Origin: Campylobacteraceae bacterium
Lineage (GTDB): Bacteria; Campylobacterota; Campylobacteria; Campylobacterales; Sulfurovaceae
Assembly (NCBI GenBank): GCA_026985495.1
Contig: JALSQJ010000120.1
Location: forward strand, 1-11,689
Length of the DNA stretch: 11,689 nucleotides
Reading direction: 5' to 3'
The position numbers and the translations under genes were made by a program. Each line of letters begins with the position of its first letter. The stretch's first letter is position 1. Below are positions 1-7,068 of this stretch, piece by piece. The notes beneath the pieces are model-generated. The model ran no database searches, had not been told where the DNA came from, and worked only from the letters and a program-made list of their open reading frames with translations.

Positions 1-1
1 A

Positions 2-418
2 CACTATCCTTTTACCTTTTATAATATCAATACTGATAAAGGGTTAGAGGATAGTGTTAGACGCTACTATCAGCTACAAAAAAATATTAAAGATTATGGT
101 ATAAACTATCAGGTAGATGATAATCTTATCTTTTTTGTAGAGTTACGAAAAAATATATATTATGGATTTGAGTTTATAGACGAAGATAAGATAAAAAAGA
201 GTCAGATAGAGGCGATTGAATCATTAGATGTATTATGGAAAGAGGTTTGTTGTGGTATATATTGGAAATATCCAGCTAAACCTTTAGATTTCAAAAGCTT
301 TAATCATCAAAATATCTTTGATTTAATCAACCCTGAACAACAATCAAAAGATATAGGAAAAATTACAAATGAGATTATAGGTTTAATCTCTAAATATAAA
401 AAGGAGATATTGTGTTAA
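2..418 (+). CDS. Hypothetical protein, C-terminal part only
   Basis: An open frame runs from the window edge to a TAA stop at 416-418, giving 138 residues with the start outside the window. I do not recognise the family. The sequence is rich in Lys, Ile, Asp and Tyr, with no membrane segment or signal peptide in the visible part, so it looks like a soluble cytoplasmic protein. A CC pair (in VCCGIYWKYP) and a final Cys are the only cysteines. The stop overlaps the GTG start of the next gene by seven bases, and that gene's Shine-Dalgarno sequence lies inside this coding region, so the two are probably co-transcribed and translationally coupled. Codon use matches the neighbours. That it is coding is inferred from 138 uninterrupted codons in AT-rich DNA and from the overlap. 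Confidence 0.7.
   Translation, partial: HYPFTFYNINTDKGLEDSVRRYYQLQKNIKDYGINYQVDDNLIFFVELRKNIYYGFEFIDEDKIKKSQIEAIESLDVLWKEVCCGIYWKYPAKPLDFKSFNHQNIFDLINPEQQSKDIGKITNEIIGLISKYKKEILC
401..406 (+). promoter_or_regulatory. Shine-Dalgarno fixing a GTG start
   Basis: AAGGAG lies five bases before the GTG at 412. It supports this non-ATG start for the ComEA-like gene, whose first residues (MLKKIVLISV) then form a proper signal peptide. It sits inside the end of the upstream gene. Confidence 0.75.
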
Positions 419-744
419 AAAAAATAGTTTTAATATCGGTTCTATCTATCTCATACACTTTTGCTATGAGTGCATCAATGGTACAGCAATCACCAAAGAG
501 CAAGTTGGGTTGTATAAAAGGTGTAGGAGTTAAACGTCTTAATGCAATTATAAGCTATCGTGAAAATGATACAATAGATACATTAGATGAGCTATTAAAT
601 ATTAAGGGAATAGGAAAAGCTATTTTAAGAAATATAAAAAATGATGTTCAAAAAAAGAGTTGTCTTGTAGGAGATAAAAAAGTAGTAGAAGAACCTAAAA
701 AAGAGGTAGTAAAAAAGAAGAGAAAAGCAATATCAGCAGAGTAG
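412..744 (+). CDS. ComEA-like secreted helix-hairpin-helix DNA-binding protein
   Basis: A 110-residue protein with an N-terminal signal peptide (lysines at 3-4, hydrophobic stretch about 5-18, likely cleavage near 18-22), so it should be periplasmic. Residues about 31-80 form a tandem helix-hairpin-helix unit: CIKGVGVKRLNAIISYR, then LDELLNIKGIGKAILRNI. The two GxG hairpins (GVG, GIG) are typical of ComEA-type proteins that bind DNA backbone. The family is known for DNA capture in natural transformation; Campylobacter jejuni Cj0011c is the closest known type. The usual leading N-T-A-S/EL helix of ComEA is shortened. Cys34 and Cys84 bracket the DNA-binding unit and could form a disulfide in the periplasm (inference). 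The tail from about 88 is Lys/Glu/Val-rich and probably disordered. A role in DNA uptake is likely but unproven; no other competence gene is in the window. Confidence 0.78.
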   Translation: MLKKIVLISVLSISYTFAMSASMVQQSPKSKLGCIKGVGVKRLNAIISYRENDTIDTLDELLNIKGIGKAILRNIKNDVQKKSCLVGDKKVVEEPKKEVVKKKRKAISAE

Positions 745-759
745 ATTAGTTTTTTACGC

Positions 760-765
760 TATAAT
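760..765 (+). promoter_or_regulatory. Candidate -10 box for the mnmC-like operon
   Basis: A perfect TATAAT follows a T-rich stretch (751-755), a layout common for sigma-70 promoters in Campylobacterota, which often lack a clear -35. It would start transcription near 772 and leave a leader of about 67 bases. It lies in the 94-base gap after the ComEA-like gene, the only gap before the FAD oxidoreductase. No terminator was seen in the gap, so read-through from upstream is also possible. Confidence 0.45.
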
Positions 766-838
766 TTGATAAATCAAAAGAATAGATATACTATAAGTAG
801 TTAAGAAAAATAGATGATTTATTAGAGTTAGGTAAAAG

Positions 839-1969
839 ATGAAAATTTATGATGTTATTGTAGTAGGTGCAGGTATTGCAGGGGTTTCCTCTGCTTATTT
901 CCTAAAACAGAGAGGTTTAGATGTGTTGGTCGTTGACCGTGCAGGAGTCGCTTCTATGGGTGGTTCTTTTGCTGCTGGTGCGTTTGTCTCTCCTAAAATC
1001 GGTAAAGGCTCTAAGCTTCAATCCTTGACAAATGAAGCATTTGAGTTTGCAAAGAACTTTTATATAGAACATTTTCCAGAATATTTTAAGCAGACAGGGG
1101 TTATCCGTATTCCCAAAGATGAAAATGATGCCAAACAATTTCAAAAATATGAAGAGTTCAATAAATCTAAACGAGAGTGGGTAAATCAAGAGCAGTTAGA
1201 GGATATAGGTATCAAAAAATCATTTAATAGTTTTCTTTTTAATGAAGCAGGTGTTTGTGATGCTCCTAATTTATGTAAAGCTTTTTTAGAGGATATTGAT
1301 TATCAGCAATTTGAGGTTAAAAACTTAGTATATAAGAAAAAAGTATGGGTTATAGGAGAGTATAGAGCCAAAAAAGTTGTTTTGGCAACAGGATATGAGA
1401 ATAGATTTTTTGATATGCGATATATGGGGGTCAAAGGAACATGGGGAAGTCGTGGAGATTATGAAACGTCTTTAGATTTAGATGTTTCTATGCACAAAAA
1501 AATCTCTATCTCTGCAAATATAGATGGTATTATAAAAATTGGTGCTACCCATGAGAAAGAGGCAGATATATGTATGACATGCAGTGGGAAACCTCTAAAA
1601 CCTCTATTTGATTTGGCTTCAGATATGGTTGATACATCAGATTTTAGATTAAAAGAGACCTTTTGTGGTATGAGAGCAGGTTCAAAAGACTATTTTCCTC
1701 TGCTTGGTTCAGTTATATCAGTCAATGAAATGTTGGAGCGTTATCCTAAACTTCCAAAAGGTCAAAGATTGACAGAAGAGCCAAAAAAGATAAAAAATCT
1801 CTATGTCTGCAATGGAGTTGGTGGTAGAGGGTTTGTTTTTGCTCCTATGATGGGTAAAATGTTGGCAGATAATATTGTAGATGGCAAAGAGATAGATAAG
1901 AGAGTTAATCCTGATAGACTATTTTTGAAATGGTGTAGAAAATCAAAAGATTTGGAGAGTTATAGATAA
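839..1969 (+). CDS. mnmC: Stand-alone MnmC-type FAD-dependent tRNA cmnm5U34 oxidoreductase
   Basis: A 376-residue flavoprotein of the D-amino-acid oxidase fold. A Rossmann FAD motif GAGIAG is at 10-15, with the ribose-binding acidic residue Asp33 at the end of strand 2. The rest matches the C-terminal oxidase half of E. coli MnmC: GSFAAGAFVSPKIGKGSK near 41-58, the hallmark GMRAGSKDYFPLLG at 277-290 (E. coli form GVRCATRDHLPMVG), GGRGFVFAP from 328, and a closing NPDRLF at 357-362. MnmC(o) removes the carboxymethyl group of cmnm5(s2)U34 in tRNA to leave nm5U, which a methylase then converts to mnm5U. The methylase half (MnmD/DUF752 type) is missing: the protein starts directly at the FAD fold. 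The stop overlaps the ATG of a methyltransferase by one base. The ribosome site is weak (TTAGG, 828-832). Family is confident; the exact substrate is inferred. Confidence 0.78.
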   Translation: MKIYDVIVVGAGIAGVSSAYFLKQRGLDVLVVDRAGVASMGGSFAAGAFVSPKIGKGSKLQSLTNEAFEFAKNFYIEHFPEYFKQTGVIRIPKDENDAKQFQKYEEFNKSKREWVNQEQLEDIGIKKSFNSFLFNEAGVCDAPNLCKAFLEDIDYQQFEVKNLVYKKKVWVIGEYRAKKVVLATGYENRFFDMRYMGVKGTWGSRGDYETSLDLDVSMHKKISISANIDGIIKIGATHEKEADICMTCSGKPLKPLFDLASDMVDTSDFRLKETFCGMRAGSKDYFPLLGSVISVNEMLERYPKLPKGQRLTEEPKKIKNLYVCNGVGGRGFVFAPMMGKMLADNIVDGKEIDKRVNPDRLFLKWCRKSKDLESYR

Positions 1970-2541
1970 TGGCAATAGAAGATAGAGAGCGTTGGGATAA
2001 AAAGTATAAAAACAATCACCCTATTCCTACAAAAGTTCCAGAGGTAGTAGAGAGATATAGTAGATTAGCTAATGGCAATATAGCTTTGGATATAGCATGT
2101 GGTACAGGACGTAATGCAAAGTTTTTAGCCTTACAAGGATTTTATGTAGATGCACTAGATATTAGCCCAGTTGCATTAGATAGTTTAAACGATATACCAA
2201 ATATTATAACTCAAGAGGTAGATTTTGATACCTACCAATTAAAAGAGGATAGTTATGATTTAATTGTTTGTACCTATTATCTAAATCGTTCACTTTTCCC
2301 TCAAATAGAGAAAGCTTTAAAAGATGATGGACTCTTTATCTTTGAGACCTTTATGCACCACCCCGATAATACAAAAGTCCCCTCAAATAGAAGCTTTTTA
2401 CTAGAAGATGGCGAGTTGGAGATTACCTTTGATGATAAATATGAAATTTTACATCTTACAGAATTTATGGACACTATATCATGTGGAGATAGAGCGATGA
2501 AAGCATCAATGGTAGCTAGAAAGAGGTTTAGAAATAAGTAA
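1969..2541 (+). CDS. Class I SAM-dependent methyltransferase coupled to the MnmC-like oxidase
   Basis: A 190-residue soluble methyltransferase. Motif I is LDIACGTGRN (40-49), the SAM-binding loop; the acidic residue after strand 2 is Asp64 (ALDIS); YDLIVCTYYLNR (96-107) is the strand 4 region. DIACGTGRN resembles the TehB/Methyltransf_11-25 type, and an N-terminal RERWDKKY is common in that group. It is not the methylase domain of bifunctional MnmC, nor does its motif I look like MnmM of Gram-positives. Its ATG shares one base with the upstream stop (TAATG), and GGAGAG at 1954-1959 gives a ribosome site. The coupling suggests it works with the oxidoreductase, perhaps methylating nm5U34 to mnm5U34; that is inference, and the substrate could instead be an unrelated small molecule. 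Confidence 0.85.
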   Translation: MAIEDRERWDKKYKNNHPIPTKVPEVVERYSRLANGNIALDIACGTGRNAKFLALQGFYVDALDISPVALDSLNDIPNIITQEVDFDTYQLKEDSYDLIVCTYYLNRSLFPQIEKALKDDGLFIFETFMHHPDNTKVPSNRSFLLEDGELEITFDDKYEILHLTEFMDTISCGDRAMKASMVARKRFRNK

Positions 2542-2601
2542 TTAAGATTTTTCTATATAGTTATCAGGATTACCACAACCATTCATAAAACTATTTTCTG
2601 A

Positions 2602-2607
2602 TAGAAT
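2602..2607 (+). promoter_or_regulatory. Weak candidate -10 box for the ABC-F gene
   Basis: TAGAAT lies 30 bases upstream of the TTG start; an overlapping alternative GATAAT is at 2610-2615. The 95-base gap holds no strong terminator. Given the AT-richness this is a tentative call. Confidence 0.25.
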
Positions 2608-2625
2608 ATGATAATTATTTAGATT

Positions 2626-2630
2626 AAGGA
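2626..2630 (+). promoter_or_regulatory. Shine-Dalgarno fixing a TTG start
   Basis: AAGGA lies six bases before the TTG at 2637. No in-frame ATG or GTG is nearer, and starting here gives an N-terminus that aligns with YbiT (strand 1 then GANGAGKS at 34-41). Confidence 0.7.
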
Positions 2631-2636
2631 ACAGGA

Positions 2637-4232
2637 TTGTTAAAGACAGTAAATATAGTACAACGATATGGTAAAAGAGTACTTTTTGATAAGATAAGCA
2701 TCAGTTTAGATGGTGGAAAACGTTATGGTTTAATAGGAGCAAATGGAGCAGGTAAATCTACATTTTTGAAGATTCTTGCAGGAGAGTTAGAGCCAACAGA
2801 TGGTACAGTTCAACTACAATCAGGTTTGAGAATGGGTGTTTTGAGTCAGAACCATTACGCATTTGAAGATTTTACATTAACAGATGCTGTACTTTATGGA
2901 AATAAAAAACTCTACGATGCTCAAAAAGAGAAAGAAGAACTCTACATGATAGGAGATTTTGATGATGATAAAGTCAATGAACGTCTTGGAGAGTTAGAGA
3001 TGATTTGTGCTGATGAAGACCCTACTTATGAATCAGATGTAAAAATTGAGAAGCTTTTGGAAGCATTAGGATTTCCATCAGAAGTTCATGGGGATTTAAT
3101 GTCTTCATTGACAGGTGGAGATAAGGTCAAAATCCTTTTGGCACAAGTACTTTTTCTAAAGCCAGATGTTCTGCTACTTGATGAGCCTACTAACTCATTG
3201 GATATTGAGACTATTGCATGGTTAGAAAGAGAGTTAAAGCGTCATGAGGGTGTCATAATTGTTATTTCTCATGATAGACACTTCTTAAATAATGTTGTAA
3301 CACATATACTTGACCTTGATTTCTCTACTATTAGAGAGTTTACAGGTAACTATGATGATTGGTACATAGCTGCAAACCTAATTGCCAAACAAGCACAAAT
3401 CGACCATGCAAAAGGAATGAAAGAGAAAGAGGAGTTAGAGAAGTTTATTAGTCGTTTCTCTGCGAATGCGTCAAAAGCCAAACAAGCAACTTCACGACAG
3501 AAACAGCTAGATAAACTCAATGTAGAAGAGATTAAACTCTCATCAAGAAGAGACCCCTCAATAGCCTTTAAACCACATAGAAATTTGGGTAATGAGATAT
3601 TAGAGGTCAAAAATATAGCAAAATCTTATGATGACTTGGAAGTGTTTAGTGATATATCGTTTAAGGTAGAAGGAACAGATAAGATTGCAATTATCGGAGG
3701 TAATGGTGTAGGTAAATCAACACTATTAGAAATAATTATGGAGAAACTACCTGCTGATAAAGGCTCTTTTGTTTGGGGACAAACCGTAACTACAACCTAT
3801 TTTCCTCAAAATTCTACAGACTTAGTTGTAGGAAGTGAAAAATTATATGAATGGATTCAAGGACATGATGCAAAATGGCACATTGATGAGATTCGTCAAT
3901 GCTTGGGTCGTATGCTTTTTTCTGGAGAAGAGCAGGATAAATCGGTAGGAGACTGTTCAGGAGGAGAGAAACATCGTGTAATGCTCTCTAAAATGATGAT
4001 GGATTCAGCTAACTTCTTAGTACTGGATGAACCAAACAACCATTTGGATTTAGAAGCAATTATCGCCCTTGGAGAGGCTCTACATAATTATAAAGGTGGC
4101 GTTATATGTGTCTCTCACGATAGAGAACTGATAGATGCATTTGCCAATAGAATTATTAAAATCAACGAAGATGGAACAATTCTTGATTTTGAAGGCTCTT
4201 ATGAAGAGTTTATTGAGGCTCATGGACATTAA
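2637..4232 (+). CDS. ybiT: ABC-F family ATPase, YbiT type
   Basis: A 531-residue soluble protein with two ABC ATPase domains and no membrane segments, the usual ABC-F layout and length (E. coli YbiT is about 530). Domain 1: Walker A GANGAGKS 34-41, signature SLTGGDK 157-163, Walker B/catalytic Glu LLLDEPTNSLD 179-189, H-loop ISHDRHFL. The interdomain linker contains SRFSANASKAKQATSR, diagnostic of YbiT. Domain 2: Walker A GGNGVGKS 354-361, signature CSGGEK 440-445, Walker B DEPNNHLD 464-471, H-loop VSHDREL. ABC-F proteins bind near the ribosomal E site and relieve stalled or blocked translation; YbiT's particular role is not settled, and nothing here indicates antibiotic resistance. The first signature is degenerate (LTGG for LSGG) and the second D-loop region has Asn467 where Thr is usual. 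It starts with TTG, appears monocistronic, and ends at a shared terminator. Confidence 0.93.
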   Translation: MLKTVNIVQRYGKRVLFDKISISLDGGKRYGLIGANGAGKSTFLKILAGELEPTDGTVQLQSGLRMGVLSQNHYAFEDFTLTDAVLYGNKKLYDAQKEKEELYMIGDFDDDKVNERLGELEMICADEDPTYESDVKIEKLLEALGFPSEVHGDLMSSLTGGDKVKILLAQVLFLKPDVLLLDEPTNSLDIETIAWLERELKRHEGVIIVISHDRHFLNNVVTHILDLDFSTIREFTGNYDDWYIAANLIAKQAQIDHAKGMKEKEELEKFISRFSANASKAKQATSRQKQLDKLNVEEIKLSSRRDPSIAFKPHRNLGNEILEVKNIAKSYDDLEVFSDISFKVEGTDKIAIIGGNGVGKSTLLEIIMEKLPADKGSFVWGQTVTTTYFPQNSTDLVVGSEKLYEWIQGHDAKWHIDEIRQCLGRMLFSGEEQDKSVGDCSGGEKHRVMLSKMMMDSANFLVLDEPNNHLDLEAIIALGEALHNYKGGVICVSHDRELIDAFANRIIKINEDGTILDFEGSYEEFIEAHGH

Positions 4233-4295
4233 CTCTTTTTAAACTCATGATTAATGATTTTAGAGCTAATAAATATAAAAAAACCTAAAAAATAG

Positions 4296-4317
4296 AAAGC
4301 CCTAAGTTTAGGGCTTT
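4296..4317. terminator. Bidirectional terminator between the ABC-F gene and thiL
   Basis: A perfect inverted repeat with 10-bp arms (AAAGCCCTAA / TTAGGGCTTT) lies between two convergent genes. On the minus strand it is followed by a T-rich run (complement of A-rich 4277-4292), giving a good terminator for thiL. On the plus strand the arm ends in TTT and a second GGGC/GCCC stem (4310-4314 with 4322-4326) followed by TTTT gives an alternative. The remaining spacer between the two genes holds no other recognisable feature. Confidence 0.8.
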
Positions 4318-4385
4318 AAATGCCCTTTTACCCTATAGTAAAACACCACTGATTTTCTTGTTGTTTTGATGAGGTAGAAATCAAT

Positions 4386-5204
4386 CTAAAAGTGATGATT
4401 TAAGCACTCAAATCTGCTATTATTATTAACTATTTTTGCAAAAATAGTCAAAGGTGTATCACTCTCTTGTGCTATCTCTTTTACTTTATCAAGATATTTA
4501 GATGGTATTCCTACTAACATCTCATACTCCTCTCCACTTGTTCCTATCTCATTGGTTATATTCTCTATCAGTTCAAATCCTATACTATTTATCTTTAACA
4601 TCTTGTTGGTATCACAAAATAGTCCATCACTAATATCCATTCCTGTTCTTAAATATTTATTTGCTTTAGATATAAACTCTTTTCGTAAAATAGGCTCAAT
4701 AAACTTGGAGTTATTATCAATTTTTTCTCCATTAAAGAGTCTATTTAAATCTCTTTTACTCTCTCCTAACGTTCCTGTATAGGCTAAAAAATCTCCCTCT
4801 TTTAAACCTTTTCTTCTCAATGGATTATCGGTTTGGGATACAATAGTAATAGAAAAATCCAAACGCTCTCCTGCAATAGTATCACCTCCTATAATCTCAC
4901 AATCATATTCAGATGCTACTTTATGTAACGATTTGACAATTAAATCAATCTCTTTTATATGAATATCCTGTGGTAGTGATAGTGTTACTAAAGCATACAT
5001 AGGTTTAGCATTCATAGCAATAGCATCAGATATATTTACAAGCATTGCTTTTCGTGCTATTTGAGATAGGCTCATCCACTCTCTTTTAAAGTGAATCCCC
5101 TCAAAGAAAGCGTCCATACTATAGACTCTATTGCCTACTACTGCACCATCATCTCCTACATAAGATGAACTTATTTTACTTATCAGATAATCTTCTTTAT
5201 TCAC
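4386..5204 (-). CDS. thiL: Thiamine-monophosphate kinase
   Basis: ThiL phosphorylates thiamine monophosphate to thiamine diphosphate with ATP, the last step of cofactor synthesis, in the cytoplasm. Family motifs are all present in 272 residues: GDDGAV 17-22, Asp31 with EGIHF for substrate/metal binding, the LVNISDAIAM stretch 55-64, GGDT 106-109, DISDG 190-194, and SGEEYE 223-228 (GGEDYE in E. coli). It is shorter than the roughly 325-residue E. coli enzyme, mainly at the C-terminal end, which is usual for Campylobacterota. The start is GTG at 5204-5202, preceded on its strand by AAAGG six bases away; the next in-frame Met is residue 30, past the GDDGAV motif, so it cannot be the start. It is alone on the minus strand, divergent from sdhA and convergent with the ABC-F gene. 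Confidence 0.94.
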   Translation of the reverse strand: MNKEDYLISKISSSYVGDDGAVVGNRVYSMDAFFEGIHFKREWMSLSQIARKAMLVNISDAIAMNAKPMYALVTLSLPQDIHIKEIDLIVKSLHKVASEYDCEIIGGDTIAGERLDFSITIVSQTDNPLRRKGLKEGDFLAYTGTLGESKRDLNRLFNGEKIDNNSKFIEPILRKEFISKANKYLRTGMDISDGLFCDTNKMLKINSIGFELIENITNEIGTSGEEYEMLVGIPSKYLDKVKEIAQESDTPLTIFAKIVNNNSRFECLNHHF

Positions 5205-5230
5205 GCTAAACCTTTATTATTGGTGGAAAA

Positions 5231-5239
5231 ATTGTAACA
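5231..5239 (-). promoter_or_regulatory. Extended -10 promoter for thiL
   Basis: On the minus strand the bases read TGTTACAAT, i.e. an extended -10 (TG-N-TACAAT). Transcription would start about 20 bases before the GTG start. No clear -35 is seen. Confidence 0.5.
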
Positions 5240-5256
5240 TAATTAAGTATAGTAAG

Positions 5257-5265
5257 TGGTATAGT
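5257..5265 (+). promoter_or_regulatory. Extended -10 promoter for sdhABE
   Basis: TGGTATAGT is an extended -10 (TG-N-TATAGT). A second GTATAGT lies 12 bases upstream (5247-5253), so two overlapping start sites or a duplicated element are possible. Transcription from the first would begin near 5272, leaving a leader of about 67 bases before the chosen sdhA ATG. Confidence 0.45.
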
Positions 5266-5324
5266 TTTACATTCAATAGGTTGTAATAGGCTTATGAATA
5301 TAATCTTAACAAATTCTTATGTAA

Positions 5325-5329
5325 AAGGA
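5325..5329 (+). promoter_or_regulatory. Shine-Dalgarno deciding the sdhA start
   Basis: AAGGA lies nine bases before the ATG at 5339. The earlier in-frame ATG at 5294 has only a poor AGG nearby and would add 15 residues with no counterpart in SdhA proteins. Confidence 0.65.
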
Positions 5330-5338
5330 AATAGCAGA

Positions 5339-7054
5339 ATGGATGTTAAAATCTACGAATATGATGCTGTAATTGTTGGAGCTGGTTTAGCTGGTTTAGC
5401 AGCAGCTAAAGAGCTAACAGAAGCAGGAAAAAAGACAGCAGTAATCACAAAACTACACCCACTACGAAGTCACTCGGGGGCAGCACAAGGTGGTATCAAT
5501 GCTGCACTTGGTAAAAATGATAGTACAGAGCTACATGAGTTTGATACAGTAAAAGGTTCTGATTATCTAGCAGACCAAGATTGTGTAGAGTTTATGTGTA
5601 CTAAAGCTCCAGAGACTATACGTTGGGCTGAAAGAATGGGTGCTGTATTTTCTCGTGATGAAGAGGGAGATATTGCTATCCGTCCTTTTGGTGGACAGAG
5701 TAAACCTAGAGCATGTTATGCCAAAGATAGAACGGGTCTTACACTTCTTCAAACGATTTATGAACAAGCATTTAGAGCAGGGGTTGAAGTATTTGATGAG
5801 TGGTACTGTTCTGACCTTATTTATGAAGATGGAAAAGTATCTGGTATCGTAGCTTATGACCTTCGTAACTCTAAACCTGCTATTTTCAATGCCAAAGTTA
5901 CAATGTTTGCTACAGGTGGACATGGTAGAGCCTACCGATTCAACTCAAATGCACATGCAAATACAGGAGACTCTCTCTCAATCGTTGCACGTCATGGTAT
6001 TCCATTAGAAGATATGGAGTTTGTACAGTTTCACCCAAGTGGACTTGGTGGTTCAGGAGTACTTATCTCTGAAGCTGCACGTGGAGAGGGTGGACGACTC
6101 TTTAATTCTGAGGGCGAACGTTTTATGACAAAATATGCTCCAAATGCTATGGAGTTAGCATCTCGTGATGTTGTTAGCCGTGCTATTATGGAAGAGGTTC
6201 GTCAAGGTAGAGGTGTAGGTAAAGATGGACAATCTGTAAATATTGATTTAACACACCTTGACCCACAAATTATTTTGACAAAACTACCTGAACTTAGAGA
6301 ACTAGCGATTGCATTCCAAGGTCAAGATATGCTAAAAGAGCCTATCCATATCTCTGCAACAGCACACTACTCAATGGGTGGAATTCCTACCAATATCAAC
6401 TGTCAAGTTCGTAAATCTCCAACTGAAATGGTAGAAGGTTTCTATGCAGCTGGAGAGTGTGCTTGTGTATCAGTTCATGGTGCAAATAGATTGGGAGCTA
6501 ACTCTCTACTAGAAGCACTTCTCTTTGGTCGTCATGCAGGAGAGAGTATGGTTAAACAACTTGAAGAGGGTATAGAACTTCGTCCTGCTAAAGTATCTGA
6601 TGCAAATAAGTGTATAAATGAGATGGAAAAACTTAGAACATCAAATGGTAAAGAGAGAGTTCCTAAACTTAGAGAAGAGCTTCAAAATGGTATGACTAGA
6701 GATGCAGGTGTTTTTAGAAGCAAAGAGTCACTAGAGAAACAGTTGAAACTTATAGATGAGCTTATTATTCGATTTAATGATATTAGAATAGATGATAAAT
6801 CAAAAACATTCAATACCGACCTCCAAGAGGCTACAGAGCTAGGTCATATGTTGGAGTTCTCTAAATTTATTGTTTATGGAGCATTAATCCGTGAAGAGAG
6901 CCGTGGTGGTCACTATCGTGAAGATTTCCCAACAAGAGATGATGAGAAGTTCATGAAGCATACATATGTATATATGGATAAAGATTTCAACCTAACCCAT
7001 GAGTGGGGAGAAGTAGTTCAAGGTAAGTTTGAGCCAATGGAAAGAAAATATTAA
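5339..7054 (+). CDS. sdhA: Succinate dehydrogenase/fumarate reductase flavoprotein subunit
   Basis: A 571-residue flavoprotein that interconverts succinate and fumarate. Starting at 5339 puts the FAD motif GAGLAG at 14-19 and the histidine for covalent FAD ([12 protein letters not shown]) at His45, the same number as in E. coli SdhA, which supports this start over 5294. Active-site residues are visible: His232 (QFHPSG), Arg276 in SRDVVSR (proton-shuttle Arg286 in E. coli), His343 (HYSMGG) and Arg384 (GANRLGANS). There is no N-terminal twin-arginine signal even with the longer start, so this is a cytoplasm-facing enzyme, unlike the Tat-exported methylmenaquinol:fumarate reductase of Wolinella and Campylobacter. 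It is the first gene of sdhABE and no SdhC/SdhD anchor follows. Direction in vivo (oxidative or reductive TCA cycle) cannot be told from sequence. Confidence 0.95.
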   Translation: MDVKIYEYDAVIVGAGLAGLAAAKELTEAGKKTAVITKLHPLRSHSGAAQGGINAALGKNDSTELHEFDTVKGSDYLADQDCVEFMCTKAPETIRWAERMGAVFSRDEEGDIAIRPFGGQSKPRACYAKDRTGLTLLQTIYEQAFRAGVEVFDEWYCSDLIYEDGKVSGIVAYDLRNSKPAIFNAKVTMFATGGHGRAYRFNSNAHANTGDSLSIVARHGIPLEDMEFVQFHPSGLGGSGVLISEAARGEGGRLFNSEGERFMTKYAPNAMELASRDVVSRAIMEEVRQGRGVGKDGQSVNIDLTHLDPQIILTKLPELRELAIAFQGQDMLKEPIHISATAHYSMGGIPTNINCQVRKSPTEMVEGFYAAGECACVSVHGANRLGANSLLEALLFGRHAGESMVKQLEEGIELRPAKVSDANKCINEMEKLRTSNGKERVPKLREELQNGMTRDAGVFRSKESLEKQLKLIDELIIRFNDIRIDDKSKTFNTDLQEATELGHMLEFSKFIVYGALIREESRGGHYREDFPTRDDEKFMKHTYVYMDKDFNLTHEWGEVVQGKFEPMERKY

Positions 7055-7068
7055 GGAGAAGTTGAAAA

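Noticed and set aside
917..1189. 90-codon minus-strand frame inside the mnmC-like gene
   Set aside because: Antisense shadow of a gene with clear family motifs; its translation shows no recognisable domain.
1969..2541. Tellurite resistance (TehB) annotation for the methyltransferase
   Set aside because: Motif I is TehB-like, but that shape is shared by many class I methyltransferases and there is no tehA or other resistance gene nearby; the context points to the adjacent oxidoreductase.
2562..2603. TATCAG/CTGATA inverted repeat before the ABC-F gene
   Set aside because: Only six pairs with a 30-base loop in AT-rich DNA; not convincing as a terminator or operator.
3350..3610. 86-codon minus-strand frame inside the ABC-F gene
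   Set aside because: Lies opposite the conserved YbiT linker; no own ribosome site or family.
4350..4383. TGATTT/AAATCA inverted repeat next to the thiL stop
   Set aside because: Short, AT-only apart from one pair per arm, with a 22-base loop; the nearby 10-bp hairpin explains termination.
5294..5338. Longer sdhA start giving 15 extra N-terminal residues
   Set aside because: Poor ribosome site, no twin-arginine or other signal in the extension, and the start at 5339 places the covalent-FAD histidine at the canonical position 45.
5567..5923. 118-codon minus-strand frame inside sdhA
   Set aside because: Opposite the conserved flavoprotein core; composition is that of an antisense shadow.
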